Source: Ariolimax columbianus
Taxonomy: Eukaryota; Mollusca; Gastropoda; Stylommatophora; Arionidae
Direction of reading: 5' to 3'
Length of the DNA stretch: 64,000 nt
Assembly: GCA_036924085.1 (NCBI GenBank)
Contig: JAVGWX010000007.1
Location: forward strand, 72,865,948 to 72,929,947
Shown: positions 55,861-64,000 of the stretch, one piece after another
Numbering within the stretch: position 1 is the stretch's first letter
How the letters are laid out: the number at the start of each line of letters is the position of its first letter
The notes under the pieces: model-generated
What the model saw: only the letters and a program-made list of their open reading frames with translations
Told to the model about the DNA's origin: nothing
The model's database searches: none
Position numbers and translations under genes: made by a program

Positions 55861-57431
55861 CTGCTCAGATTGAACATTTTCAGGAAACATTCTAAAAACT
55901 GACGGTCATTCGGGATTAAATCAAATTACCGCGGAAGACTACTGACTACTGTGGTCATAACATTGGAACTTTCTTTGGGTGGGGGGGGGGGGGGGGGTGG
56001 GAGGGGGAGGTGTGGGGATTTTGCACACAATTCGTGTTGGTGTAAAATCCAATGAAGCAAAAAAAATCTTCTTATATTTCAGTTAATTCTAATCTCATTT
56101 TAGCATAGAAGCACAGGTTTATCCAACGATTGCTAGAACCTAATCGATTTATACCCCGGCTAGAATCTCCAATTCAAAGCCTGGCGGGCCAGATTAAGTG
56201 AAATTTGTAAAGTCCTTAGGGACAAGATAAAAACAAGTCTGGTGCTGAATGCGGTCCGAGGATCGTACGCTACACATGCCTGTTCAAACACTTTATCCCC
56301 GCTAGCAGTGTCTGCTAGTAGACAACTTAGAGTGTATTATTCTTTTAATACAAAATGTGTTCTTTAATTGTGTTTCTACCGTCTTGTTCTACTTCAAACA
56401 ATTGTTTATGTTTGTCAAAATGTCTAATGACCCGTCGCGTAGTTTTTACCGGGAGGCTGAACCTGATCCATGTGTTCTCTTAGCGCAATAACGCCAGATT
56501 ATATGAAATGCCGAGCTATGAATGGGTATATAACCTTGTTTTGAGCAGTTGTGAGGCTTGAGGTGATTATTTATATGTGTTAATATTATTATTAGTATCT
56601 ATATGTTTGACAAGCCGAAATGTTCCTCATTTTACATTAATTTATTTGCCTTTGAATTTTTGAATTGTGTGGCGATTTTCAGCTAGGGAGAAGAGTAGTG
56701 TTCGGGGTAGAAAGAATAGTACTTCCGCCACCTGCCTAAGCGATTAAAGATGGCTGTGCTTGGGGCTGGCAAACTCATCATATAAAAAAAACCATTGACT
56801 TGATAATCAGCCACTGCATGAGCTCGGATACAGAGCTACTGTAAAGAATTTAGATCAAAGAGCGGCACATGTGTTTAGGGTCCAAGAGCCAGGTTACAAA
56901 AAATATAGGAACCAGGTATACGAGATGGGAGAAGTTGCGAGTAAATAGGATATTAATCCTGGGATGTTACGTGCCATAGCACAATTTAAAGACGCCATAG
57001 CAACATGTGCACCTGCCATGCGGGCCTAGCCCCCGAGAAATGTCCTGGTCTGTGTTAGGTGTGAATACATCACATGCTTCACATTAAAACAAACATGTGA
57101 TTAATTGTAGAAGCTTGAAAACCGGTTTTATTTAAAATTGGTCAGCTGCAGAATGATTCACACTGGAAAGAAAAGATTAATTAATTAATTAGAAGCCGGC
57201 CTTAAGATCTCTGAACATGCCCTTCCGAAATCTATGACAACTGACGGTCTGACCAGGAGGTACAGAATTGGTGCGGAAGTTGTGGGTCAAATGTTTCCAG
57301 CCTAGGCAATACTGCAGACTCCCTACTAGCGGTCAAACTGCAGATCTGGCACTACAATGAATATGAACGCAGCAGAAATGGTCCGAGATGCAGCAGTAAA
57401 GACGCTGACATCATCTAGAAACTCATAGTTG
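55861..57431. other. No recognised feature; one poly-G run
   Basis: A run of about 18 G near 55980-55997. The rest is AT-rich with no element or gene that I can support. Confidence 0.45.
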
Positions 57432-57782
57432 GCTGTTTGCATCTTCCTCTTCGTTATTTTGCAATCTCCCACTACCATTCCCTGAAAATGACTTTGCAAG
57501 TAACAAGATGTAGTCCGGAGAACAGAATGTGGTGCGTCGTAGTTTACAGCTTGACTTCGATATTTGCACCTTTCGGTCTAACACATTCGATTTCAGCAGG
57601 CGTTTTTGAGTACCCGGTAAGCTTTCTCTCTTCGATCCCTTCTCCTTAGCCAGTCTGCTCTGTTGCAGCCTGTTATCCAGGAGGTTTAGAAGGATTCTCT
57701 GGCCCTAACGCTTGCAGTGAGCTATGGGTCGCTGACCGCTGCAGCTCATGCGCTGCTCTACGTCTTGCTCAGCTGTTTGCAT
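57432..57782 (-). mobile_element. SINE-A copy 5 with 11-bp TSD
   Basis: The element is 57443-57771, minus strand. The TSD GCTGTTTGCAT is at 57432-57442 and 57772-57782 and is identical. Landmarks: tail CTTCCTCTTCGTTA, CAATCTCCCACTACC, TATTTGCACCTTTCGGTC, GATTTCAGCAGGCGTTTTTG and CCGCTGCAGCTCATGCGCTG. Confidence 0.9.
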
Positions 57783-57868
57783 GAGGATCATAACTGACCC
57801 TATTATGCCTCACTGGAAACAGACAGTAACCATGTAGTCCGGCTGAAAGGTTAGGGAACAAAGAGAGA

Positions 57869-57963
57869 CTGCAAACTCAGTCCCAAAAATGAGGTGCTGA
57901 AATCATCTGTGTTGGACCGAAAGGCTCAGATATTGCAATCTGGATGTAAACTACGACACATCG
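57869..57963 (+). mobile_element. SINE-A copy 6, partial
   Basis: Contains only the central block and what follows: AAATGAGGTGCTGAAATCAT, TGTGTTGGACCGAAAGG, AGATATTGCAATC and TGTAAACTACGACACA. Diverged traces may extend left to about 57800. Confidence 0.75.
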
Positions 57964-58349
57964 TCATAAATATCCTTCTCAGTACGAACAACGGAGAAAA
58001 AGATGGGGACAAAGAAGAATAAGAATAAGAAGAAGAGTCGATGAATAGTAAGAGGAACAAGAAAAATGATAGGAAAAGAACATGAAATAATCTGGATATA
58101 AGAGCAACATTTGAGAAAAAAACGAAGAGAGAGAGGACAAAGAGGAGGTGAAAATGAAGACTAAGGAGGAGGGTAAAAATAAGTAGATTCAAACGGATGA
58201 GGAAGCAATGACGATGAAGAAGTAGGAAGATCAGGAAGAGGTAAAATACAACGAAGAAGGGGAAGAAATTGAAAGAAAAAAAAGAAATTTGAAGAAAAAA
58301 ATCGAAGAATAAAAATACATTTAAAAAACCAGAATGCGTCTGAGGTCTC

Positions 58350-58695
58350 CCATGGTTCAAATGTGTTGCGTCTGTCATTGTAATCTCGTGTCATTGCGGG
58401 ATCACCAAATGTGTTGCGTCTGTCATTGTAATCTCGTGTCATTGCGGGATCACCAAATGTGTTGCGTCTGTCATTGTAATCTCGTGTCATTGCGGGATCA
58501 CCAAATGTGTTGCGTCTGTCATTGTAATCTCGTGTCATTGCTGGATCACCAAATTTGTTCCTTCTGTCATTGTAATCTCGTGTCATTGCGGGATCACCAA
58601 ATGTGTTGCGTCTGTCATTGTAATCTCGTGTCATTGCGGGATCACCAAATTTGTTCCTTCTGTCATTGCAATCTCGTGTCATTGCGAGATCACCC
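58350..58695. repeat. Minisatellite, 48-bp units, about 7 copies
   Basis: Core TTGCGTCTGTCATTGTAATC then TCGTGTCATTGCGGGATCAC. Since 48 is 16 codons, regular 16-residue repeats are open on both strands (for example RDYNDRRNTFGDPAMT in minus). Because both strands are open and no flanking gene exists, I treat it as an array, not a protein. Confidence 0.9.
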
Positions 58696-58794
58696 TAAGA
58701 CCATCTATCCACCTGCCAAGCGGCCTGCCTCATGTTCTGAATATTATTGCATTGTAAGCGCGCAGCGAGAGTTCTTCTAGCCAAATGAGGTGAC

Positions 58795-59026
58795 CTTCTC
58801 TTCTTCGTACGCTGTCAGACGTCAACTTGAATTTTGTTCAAAGAAAGCAGCTGTCATCCTGAGGTTGTCGACACTGCCATAGAGCGTATCTAGTGTTGGC
58901 ACTGGTGATGGCCACATGTGCTTTCTCTGTTCCTCGTATGTCGGGCAATTTTGCAGCAGATGTTCAGCGGTCATTTTCCCTGGACCACAAGTGCATTCGT
59001 CTGTGCCAACTATCCTCAGTTTACTG
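58795..59026 (-). mobile_element. LINE-alpha, very short 3' copy
   Basis: Starts with a short CTTCTCTTCTTC tail. It covers only the Cys-His motif (TDECTCGPGKMTAEH) and C-terminus. It belongs to the …VDV subfamily, with a damaged end (TAAFFEQNSS). Homology stops at about 59026, directly before the 31-bp array. I found no convincing TSD. Confidence 0.85.
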
Positions 59027-59029
59027 ACA

Positions 59030-59402
59030 CTCAGGTCAGTGCAATGCCGAGTTTGGCACCCCCTTTCCCCGTACAGTGCATTGCCGAGTTGGGCAGACTC
59101 AGTGCAGTGTAATGCCGAGTTTGGCCCCCCCCCCCCCCCCCAGTACAGTGCAATGCCGAGTTTGGCACCCCCAGTACAGTGCAATGCCGAGTTTGGCACC
59201 CCCAGTACAATGCAATGCCGAGTTTGGCACCCCCAGTACAGTGTAATGCGGAGTTTTGCACCCCAGTACAGTGCAATGTTGAGTTTGCAACCCCTAGTAC
59301 AGTGCAATGCCGAGGTGGGCACCCCAGTACAGTGCAATGCCGAGTTTGGCACCCCCAGTACAGTACAATTCCAAAGTTGGCACACCCAGCACAGTCCAAT
59401 GC
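59030..59402. repeat. Minisatellite, about 31-bp units, about 11 copies
   Basis: Core GTACAGTGCAATGCCGAGTT then TGGCACCCCCA, with a poly-C expansion near 59127-59141 in one unit. Frames of 100-215 codons across it are artefacts on both strands. Confidence 0.9.
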
Positions 59403-59419
59403 TACTTCAGTGAACATTT

Positions 59420-61180
59420 TATTACGGCGTGATCTGCTAATCCAGGTAGAATCGCTCCTAGGTCTATTAATCATATCATAACTGTCATGAACACTGAAGA
59501 TCGCATTCTCATAACTGTACAGTCTGTCTTTATACTCGTACATAAGGGTATGGACGTCTAGTAAAAGCAATTCGTCTATTGAGTTTGGCTCCATATCTAT
59601 TGAGTTTGGCTCCATATCTATTGTTAAAAAATGACCAGCCTCTGTTATTATTTTAGCCATGTAAATGTTGGAAAGCAACGATGAGAGGACACATCACTGT
59701 CACAATTAAACCATTATGGGGTTATAACATAAACATTTGCGATTCCATCTGCGGTCTTGTATACATTAGTATTCACATCGTATAGCGCTTTTACATAATC
59801 CAACAGTTGTTCTTGTATTTCGTAGTCCTCCGTTGCTGTCTAGAGGTTATGTTTATCAACTTTTGCACATAACTTTTCCTTGTCACTAAATTATATATTG
59901 AAATGTTTGCCGTAATTTATCGTTTTCTTACATGGTTGTCTTAACATGAAAAATTCATCACTGCAACCCATCTCCTTGTTATAACCAAACTGAAACGGTC
60001 AGCTGAGAATCGGCAATCTTTGTTCTCAAATGCTTGCATACATTTGCCCAGTACTATTCCGCAGCGACAAACCTCTGTGGGTATCAAAGCTTATGTTTCT
60101 GCCATTTTCTTCCAAAGTGGAATTACGGTAGCTTATTCCTAACGTCGGAAATTCTCCTTTGCTGCCACGCCTTCGTAAAGATTCTCAGCGGCCACTTCAT
60201 ACCTGTTGCACCACAAGCCTGAATTGCCCGGGCCCTATTTTTTTTCGTACCCAAAGGCTGTTCTTTAAAACGTTTTCAACTTATTGATTCAATACAGCTG
60301 GTTCTAGCTGATTCATGATGCTGGGGTAAAAACTGATCGCCCCTGGGCGGTTGGCGGGTTGAAAAGATCATGTAAGTACTCCCGACTTTGTTCTTGGACA
60401 CGGTCGTTAAATATTGGGAATCCATGTTTGTCATTAATTATATTGAAACTCTCATCATTAAATCTTGTCGCTTCGATATTTTGTTATAAAATATTTTTTG
60501 GACGGTTTTTGCATATGAAGGTTAGTTGTTTGCCCTATTTCTTTCCTACTTCGTCTTTAGAGACTATTTACTCGCTTGGCATTTCTTCTCCATCTGGTAC
60601 ACAATATGTTTCCCCAGTGTTTTGGACGACAGCCCAATCTTGTAAAGATTCATTTTATTCATTACAGATTCTTTACCATCATCAGCCCATTCATTTTATT
60701 CATTACAGAATCTTTACCATCATCAGCCCATCGGTGCTTGACTTTATCTTGGCTTAAAGTTATAGTGCCACGCCTCTTTTTGAGTATTTTGTAAATAGGT
60801 GTATAGATTCGTGGTTTATTTCTTCCGTAGCTTTACCTAGCGTTTCGAAAACCTTCGTTACATTACGACATACTGCATTACTGACATACAACGGTGCAAA
60901 TATTTATTTTAGAGTTGCGTCTGTTTTTGCTGATGCTTCTTCAGCGAATTCCATGTGTGTCATTGCAACAGGTCTATTATCAGTATCAATACAAATGTTA
61001 GGGATTACCATGGAACCTATGAGATCTCTTCTTTGTCTGCATCTTATTAATTTGTAATCAATGTATGATGCAGTGTTTATGCTGTTCCATCTATAGTAAA
61101 ATTTGATATAACTCTCCTGGTATTCGAACAAAATTTTTGAAACCATGCTCAATACAAACATTTATAAGCTTAACACCATT
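59420..61180 (-). pseudogene. Long degraded LINE (EEP end, RT), many frame breaks
   Basis: Reading the minus strand from right to left. At 61161-60904, IDYKLIRCRQRRDL and ICIDTDNRPVAMTHMEF resemble the end of an EEP domain (IDYvL…R…SDHrPV). At about 60390-60320, QEQSREYLHDLFNP is linker. At about 60050-60000, LGKCMQAFENK then FQFGYNKEMGCSDEFFMLRQ is RT fingers. At about 59850-59780, EDYEIQEQLLDYVKALYDVN then KTADGIANV. At about 59690-59640, CVLSSLLSNIYMAKIITEAG. At about 59600-59540, DMEPNSIDELLLLDVHTLMY, where active elements have …ELLFADD.ALM, so the catalytic box is lost. DSYDMINRPRSDSTW follows. Order and spacing fit one element about 1.75 kb long. The 5' and 3' ends are not defined. Confidence 0.72.
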
Positions 61181-61267
61181 GCTGGTCCGTTCCAAAAAAG
61201 CGTCAATGATCATTCCTAAAGTGTATCCGCCTGACGATCTTCTCCTACCTTGTAACGCTTTTGTTAT

Positions 61268-61425
61268 TCCTCAATCTCCCGCTACCAAGCCCTGAACAGG
61301 GCTTTGCAAGTAGCAGAATGTAGTCCAGAGAAAGCAATGCGTTGTGTTGCTAGTTTACAGCTTCACTGCGATATTTGCATTTTTCTGTCCGACACTCCCG
61401 TTTTCGGCAGGTATAACGCTCTGAA
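61268..61425 (-). mobile_element. SINE-A copy 7, 5'-truncated
   Basis: CAATCTCCCGCTACCAAGCC, GGGCTTTGCAAGTAGCAG, GTTTACAGCTTCACTGCGAT and ATATTTGCATTTTTCTGTCC, ending near CGGCAGGTATAAC. Only the 3' half remains. Confidence 0.8.
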
Positions 61426-61554
61426 CTAGAAATCAAAGGTGAACATTCTTATGCTCCATCAATGAATGCATAGGACCAGTAAACTGACAGTCACCTTGCT
61501 AGCCCTATTATTACCTTACTTTGACTTATCCTCACTTTGCTTAAAGTCCTTCTT

Positions 61555-61640
61555 CTCTGTGCGTGTGTGTGTGTGTGCGTATGTGTGTGTGTGTGCACGT
61601 GTATGTGTGTGTATGCGTGTGTGTGCATGTGTGTGTTATA
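61555..61640. repeat. (GT)n microsatellite
   Basis: GTGTGT with ATGT, GCGT and CACGT variants. Confidence 0.92.
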
Positions 61641-62072
61641 TTCTTACCTAAGTTTGGAGTATGTATCTGTTAACTGGTGTCAGTATTTATTTTGGAGTGT
61701 CTTATCCTATTACATTAGAATGTATGTTCCAACGGTCTAGGAATGCGGTGAGTGTTACCTTATGTCTTATCACATTAGCTGAATTTGTGTGTATGTTTCA
61801 GCGTTTATAGACGCAGTGTTTAATACCCTATATAGCTCACATATCTGATATTCTTACAATACGTAGTGGCTGACTGTGTAATACTGGCTTCAGTCATCTC
61901 ATATTGGCTCTTCAAGGTTAACGAAGGCTGTACCTGATCTGATGTGCAGCATCTTCTTGTTTACAGGTAAATTTAGCTCGTCTTTCAATTGGCATTTATT
62001 GATGGAATCTGTAGTTTGTGATTGTGTCGTCCCTTCCTTGTCTTATTCCATGATTGTGTTCACTCCGTGTGT
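61641..62072. other. No recognised feature
   Basis: Spacer; nothing identified. Confidence 0.4.
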
Positions 62073-62292
62073 ATTTGTTTGTTTTGTTTTGTTTTTCGTT
62101 CGCCTTATTTCTATATTCCCCAAGGCGGCTTGCTTTGCACTATGTTTTTATTTTGCGCTTGTCTGCTCAGTGCATCCAACTTCGACATGCATTTTATGGG
62201 TCTGCTTCTTCCTCGGGTAACGGCCGGGGCTGTGATTTGGGAGCGAACCCAGCACCTTGGGTCACTTAACCACTTGCCTTCGCCGTCCTATA
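62073..62292 (-). mobile_element. SINE-B copy 2, tRNA-derived
   Basis: On the minus strand: head GACGGCGAAGGCAAGTGGTT (A box), GGTGCTGGGTTCGCTCCC (B box), CGGCCGTTACCCGAGGAAG, the shared central block (AAAATGCATGTCGAAGTTGG), AATAAGGCGAACG, and a (CAAAA)n tail seen as GTTTTGTTTTG at 62080-62095. Confidence 0.85.
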
Positions 62293-62349
62293 TGATTTTT
62301 TTTAAATATATACTCCTTAGTCAAAAAATTATATTGTTTCCTTTCAATT

Positions 62350-62500
62350 TCATGCATCTTTGGCATCATTATCTGCTAGTATATTGGCACGTATTTCTAC
62401 ATGTGCTGGTATCCACATAGTTGTTAACTTATCGTACTGCTTATGTTGCAAGCGCTCGACGAGATAACAGAAAAAGCGAAACAAAGACACTTTAAAAGTT
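62350..62500 (-). pseudogene. LINE RNase H fragment, tentative
   Basis: A 106-codon minus-strand frame ends TTMWIPAHVEIRANILADND then AKDA. This matches the RNase H end 'WVPgHvgI.GNE.AD.lAK.A' of LINE polyproteins, with Gly and Glu positions lost. The rest of the frame is not recognisable. Confidence 0.55.
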
Positions 62501-62668
62501 TCTCTTAACATTTTCCTCATTGATATCGCCTTTTTGGAGCTGCTTGCTCCGAACCGCTCAGCCACGCGCATTGTAATGTCATGCGGTTCACGGTCAGGAT
62601 AGGGCCAGAAAGTGTAGAGTGCAACATGGCCCAATTTTTTATGCTGCCCTCGTGTGTTTGTGATGAAC

Positions 62669-62699
62669 AATTATTTATTATTATTATTATTATTATTAT
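62669..62699. repeat. (TTA)n microsatellite
   Basis: About ten TTA units. Confidence 0.9.
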
Positions 62700-63432
62700 G
62701 TTGCAATGTGTTTAGTTTAAGTACGCCCTTAGCCTGCGACATTATAGTCAAGGACGACACATAGCCCTAATAAATCTTGCATCGTCAACGAGGTGGATTC
62801 GTTAACGTCAAGAAGAAATGTTATCCCATACTTGAAAACATTATAACATTATTACCGGGTCTTATGGAGCAATATTCACAAAACAAAAACCACTTTATAG
62901 AAAAATAAAGTTACATGGGTCGGAAAATCAACAAACCACGACGGAAAACTATCAGAAGCACTTCGAAAAAAAAACCGAAATCGATCACCATAGCACAACA
63001 GAGTTTTTATCCGCCATTTTCTTATGTCGTATACCATTTTAAAAATTTATTAAAATTGGATCCTTCGTTTAAATCAGAAACATCAGCTTGACACATATCC
63101 CTGTTACAGTTCTCCCTTTAAATAATTCATGTGCGAATATGGTTCTATCTCAAATCACCAGGGGCAGCCGAGACTACAGAAAACTACTATTAGACACGCA
63201 GTTGAAACTCTCTACAAGATCTGTATATTTTGATTTATTGCAAATCGATTTTATTTGCTGCCCATTGATACAGTATTACGAGAAGATATCGGTCTTAATG
63301 AAAATTCAATATCCTGTTTGTGAAATGAACAGAGAATGATCAAGCCATTCAATGCAAGTATTGTATGCAGGATTATAATCTAGCACCTTATACTATCTTT
63401 CTCTTATTTTGTTGTAAGCCAATGTGCTACCG
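62700..63432. other. No recognised feature
   Basis: AT-rich; an 83-codon frame at 63088-63339 has no recognisable domain. Confidence 0.4.
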
Positions 63433-63672
63433 AATCATCATCATGAGTCGCCGTGTTGGTTGACGTTGGCGATCATGGAATCCATCCGCTTCATCCCGTG
63501 TCGTTTACCAACTCTGCTGTTGATTGTCGCTCGTGCCCTTCTTTCAGGCTGTCTAACATCTTCTCTCTCAGCCTTCCTCCGTCTCTCTTTCCTGCTACCT
63601 TTCCCGTTGTTACAACGTATTCCAAACCGCCTCTTCTCATAACATGCCCGACAAAGGCTGACTGTTACCGAA
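63433..63672 (-). pseudogene. RTE-like LINE, C-terminal end
   Basis: The minus strand reads FVGHVMRRGGLEYVVTTGKV, AGKRDGGRLREKMLDSLKEG and, after a frameshift near 63500, KRMDSMIANVNQHGDS followed by TGATGATGA. This is the well-known 'fGHvmRr..le..v.tGKi.GkR.rGRqreKmldsL' ending of RTE-type polyproteins, with the usual TGA-repeat tail. Confidence 0.8.
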
Positions 63673-63871
63673 TTTTAACACCTTAACCTGTCAGGCATGA
63701 TGTAAGCGTAGCTGAGGAGCGTTCTTTATGAGGTTGGCTACATCGAGTAGAAACTCTAAACTATACGATACAGACAGAAAACTTCTAACACCATGATAGA
63801 AGAGGAGCGACTGGGTCAAGTCAAATTATTATTGTCGTCTTTCATTGAAGTTTGTAATCATTATTCTCTTC
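63673..63871. other. No recognised feature
   Basis: Spacer. Confidence 0.4.
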
Positions 63872-64000
63872 TTGACGGCAAAGAAAACTATGAAAGTTAG
63901 CAAAGTAGTCTCGTAATCTTGACGGCAAAGAAAACGTTTACAGCAAAGTAGTCTAGTAATCTTGACAACAAAGAAAACGTGATAGTTAGCAAAGTATTCT
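63872..64000. repeat. Tandem repeat, about 45-bp units, runs off the window
   Basis: Three units of CTTGACGGCAAAGAAAAC then AGCAAAGTAGTCTAGTAAT. The array continues past the right edge. Confidence 0.8.

Noticed and set aside
58161..58780. 16-residue repeat proteins (RDYNDRRNTFGDPAMT type)
   Set aside because: Same artefact from a 48-bp unit; both strands are open.

Overview
This window looks like animal, probably molluscan (gastropod-like), intergenic DNA. The organism is inferred only from the style of the repeats: several non-LTR retrotransposon families, tRNA-related SINEs, and very many minisatellites and microsatellites. I found no convincing host gene, no spliced gene model, no rRNA or tRNA gene, no CRISPR array and nothing prokaryotic. 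Long reading frames are either retrotransposon domains or artefacts of tandem repeats.

The dominant element is a LINE family with a (GAA)n tail, called LINE-alpha here. It encodes an APE-type endonuclease (EEP), a reverse transcriptase (RT) and an RNase H in one ORF. Seven copies are visible. One is full length with an uninterrupted 1302-residue ORF (3074-7839, minus). It sits inside an older, broken LINE-alpha whose two halves lie at 591-3061 and 7852-8864, and a perfect 12-bp target-site duplication (TSD) marks the event. The older copy is itself inserted in a minisatellite whose two arms now lie at 497-590 and 8865-9185. Shorter copies lie at 15455-16440, 17175-17737, 42962-44615, 48127-48687 and 58795-59026. 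Four of these have readable TSDs of 11-15 bp.

Other autonomous-type remnants are two CR1-like 3' fragments plus a third 3' tail, three RTE-like fragments, two fragments of a LINE family whose C-terminus reads like 'DR(S/T)xWR' (one of them, at 39566-40672, has the structure of a twin-primed insertion with 5' inversion), and a long degraded LINE at about 59420-61180. SINE-A (about 350 bp, GAA-rich tail) occurs at least seven times. SINE-B (tRNA-derived, A-rich tail) occurs twice and shares a central block with SINE-A despite a different head and tail. SINE-C ((CAA)n tail) occurs four times. A separate tRNA-derived SINE is at 34190-34410, and a possible hAT-type MITE is at 29009-29246.

Layout: 0-9.2 kb nested LINE-alpha in a minisatellite; 9.9-12.5 kb SINE-C and a block of minisatellites; 13-18.2 kb short LINE-alpha copies and SINE-C; 18.3-26.2 kb CR1 and RTE relics with arrays; 27.9-36.2 kb SINEs, a MITE and arrays; 38-45.6 kb LINE fragments, the twin-primed insertion, and LINE-alpha inside SINE-A; 46.6-52.6 kb arrays, including an 80-unit GATA tract; 54.6-64 kb a trinucleotide tract, more arrays, SINE-A copies and old LINE relics. 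The remaining gaps are AT-rich sequence in which I recognise nothing. The elements fit together as a history of target-primed insertions, in which LINE-alpha probably also supplied the machinery that spread SINE-A.
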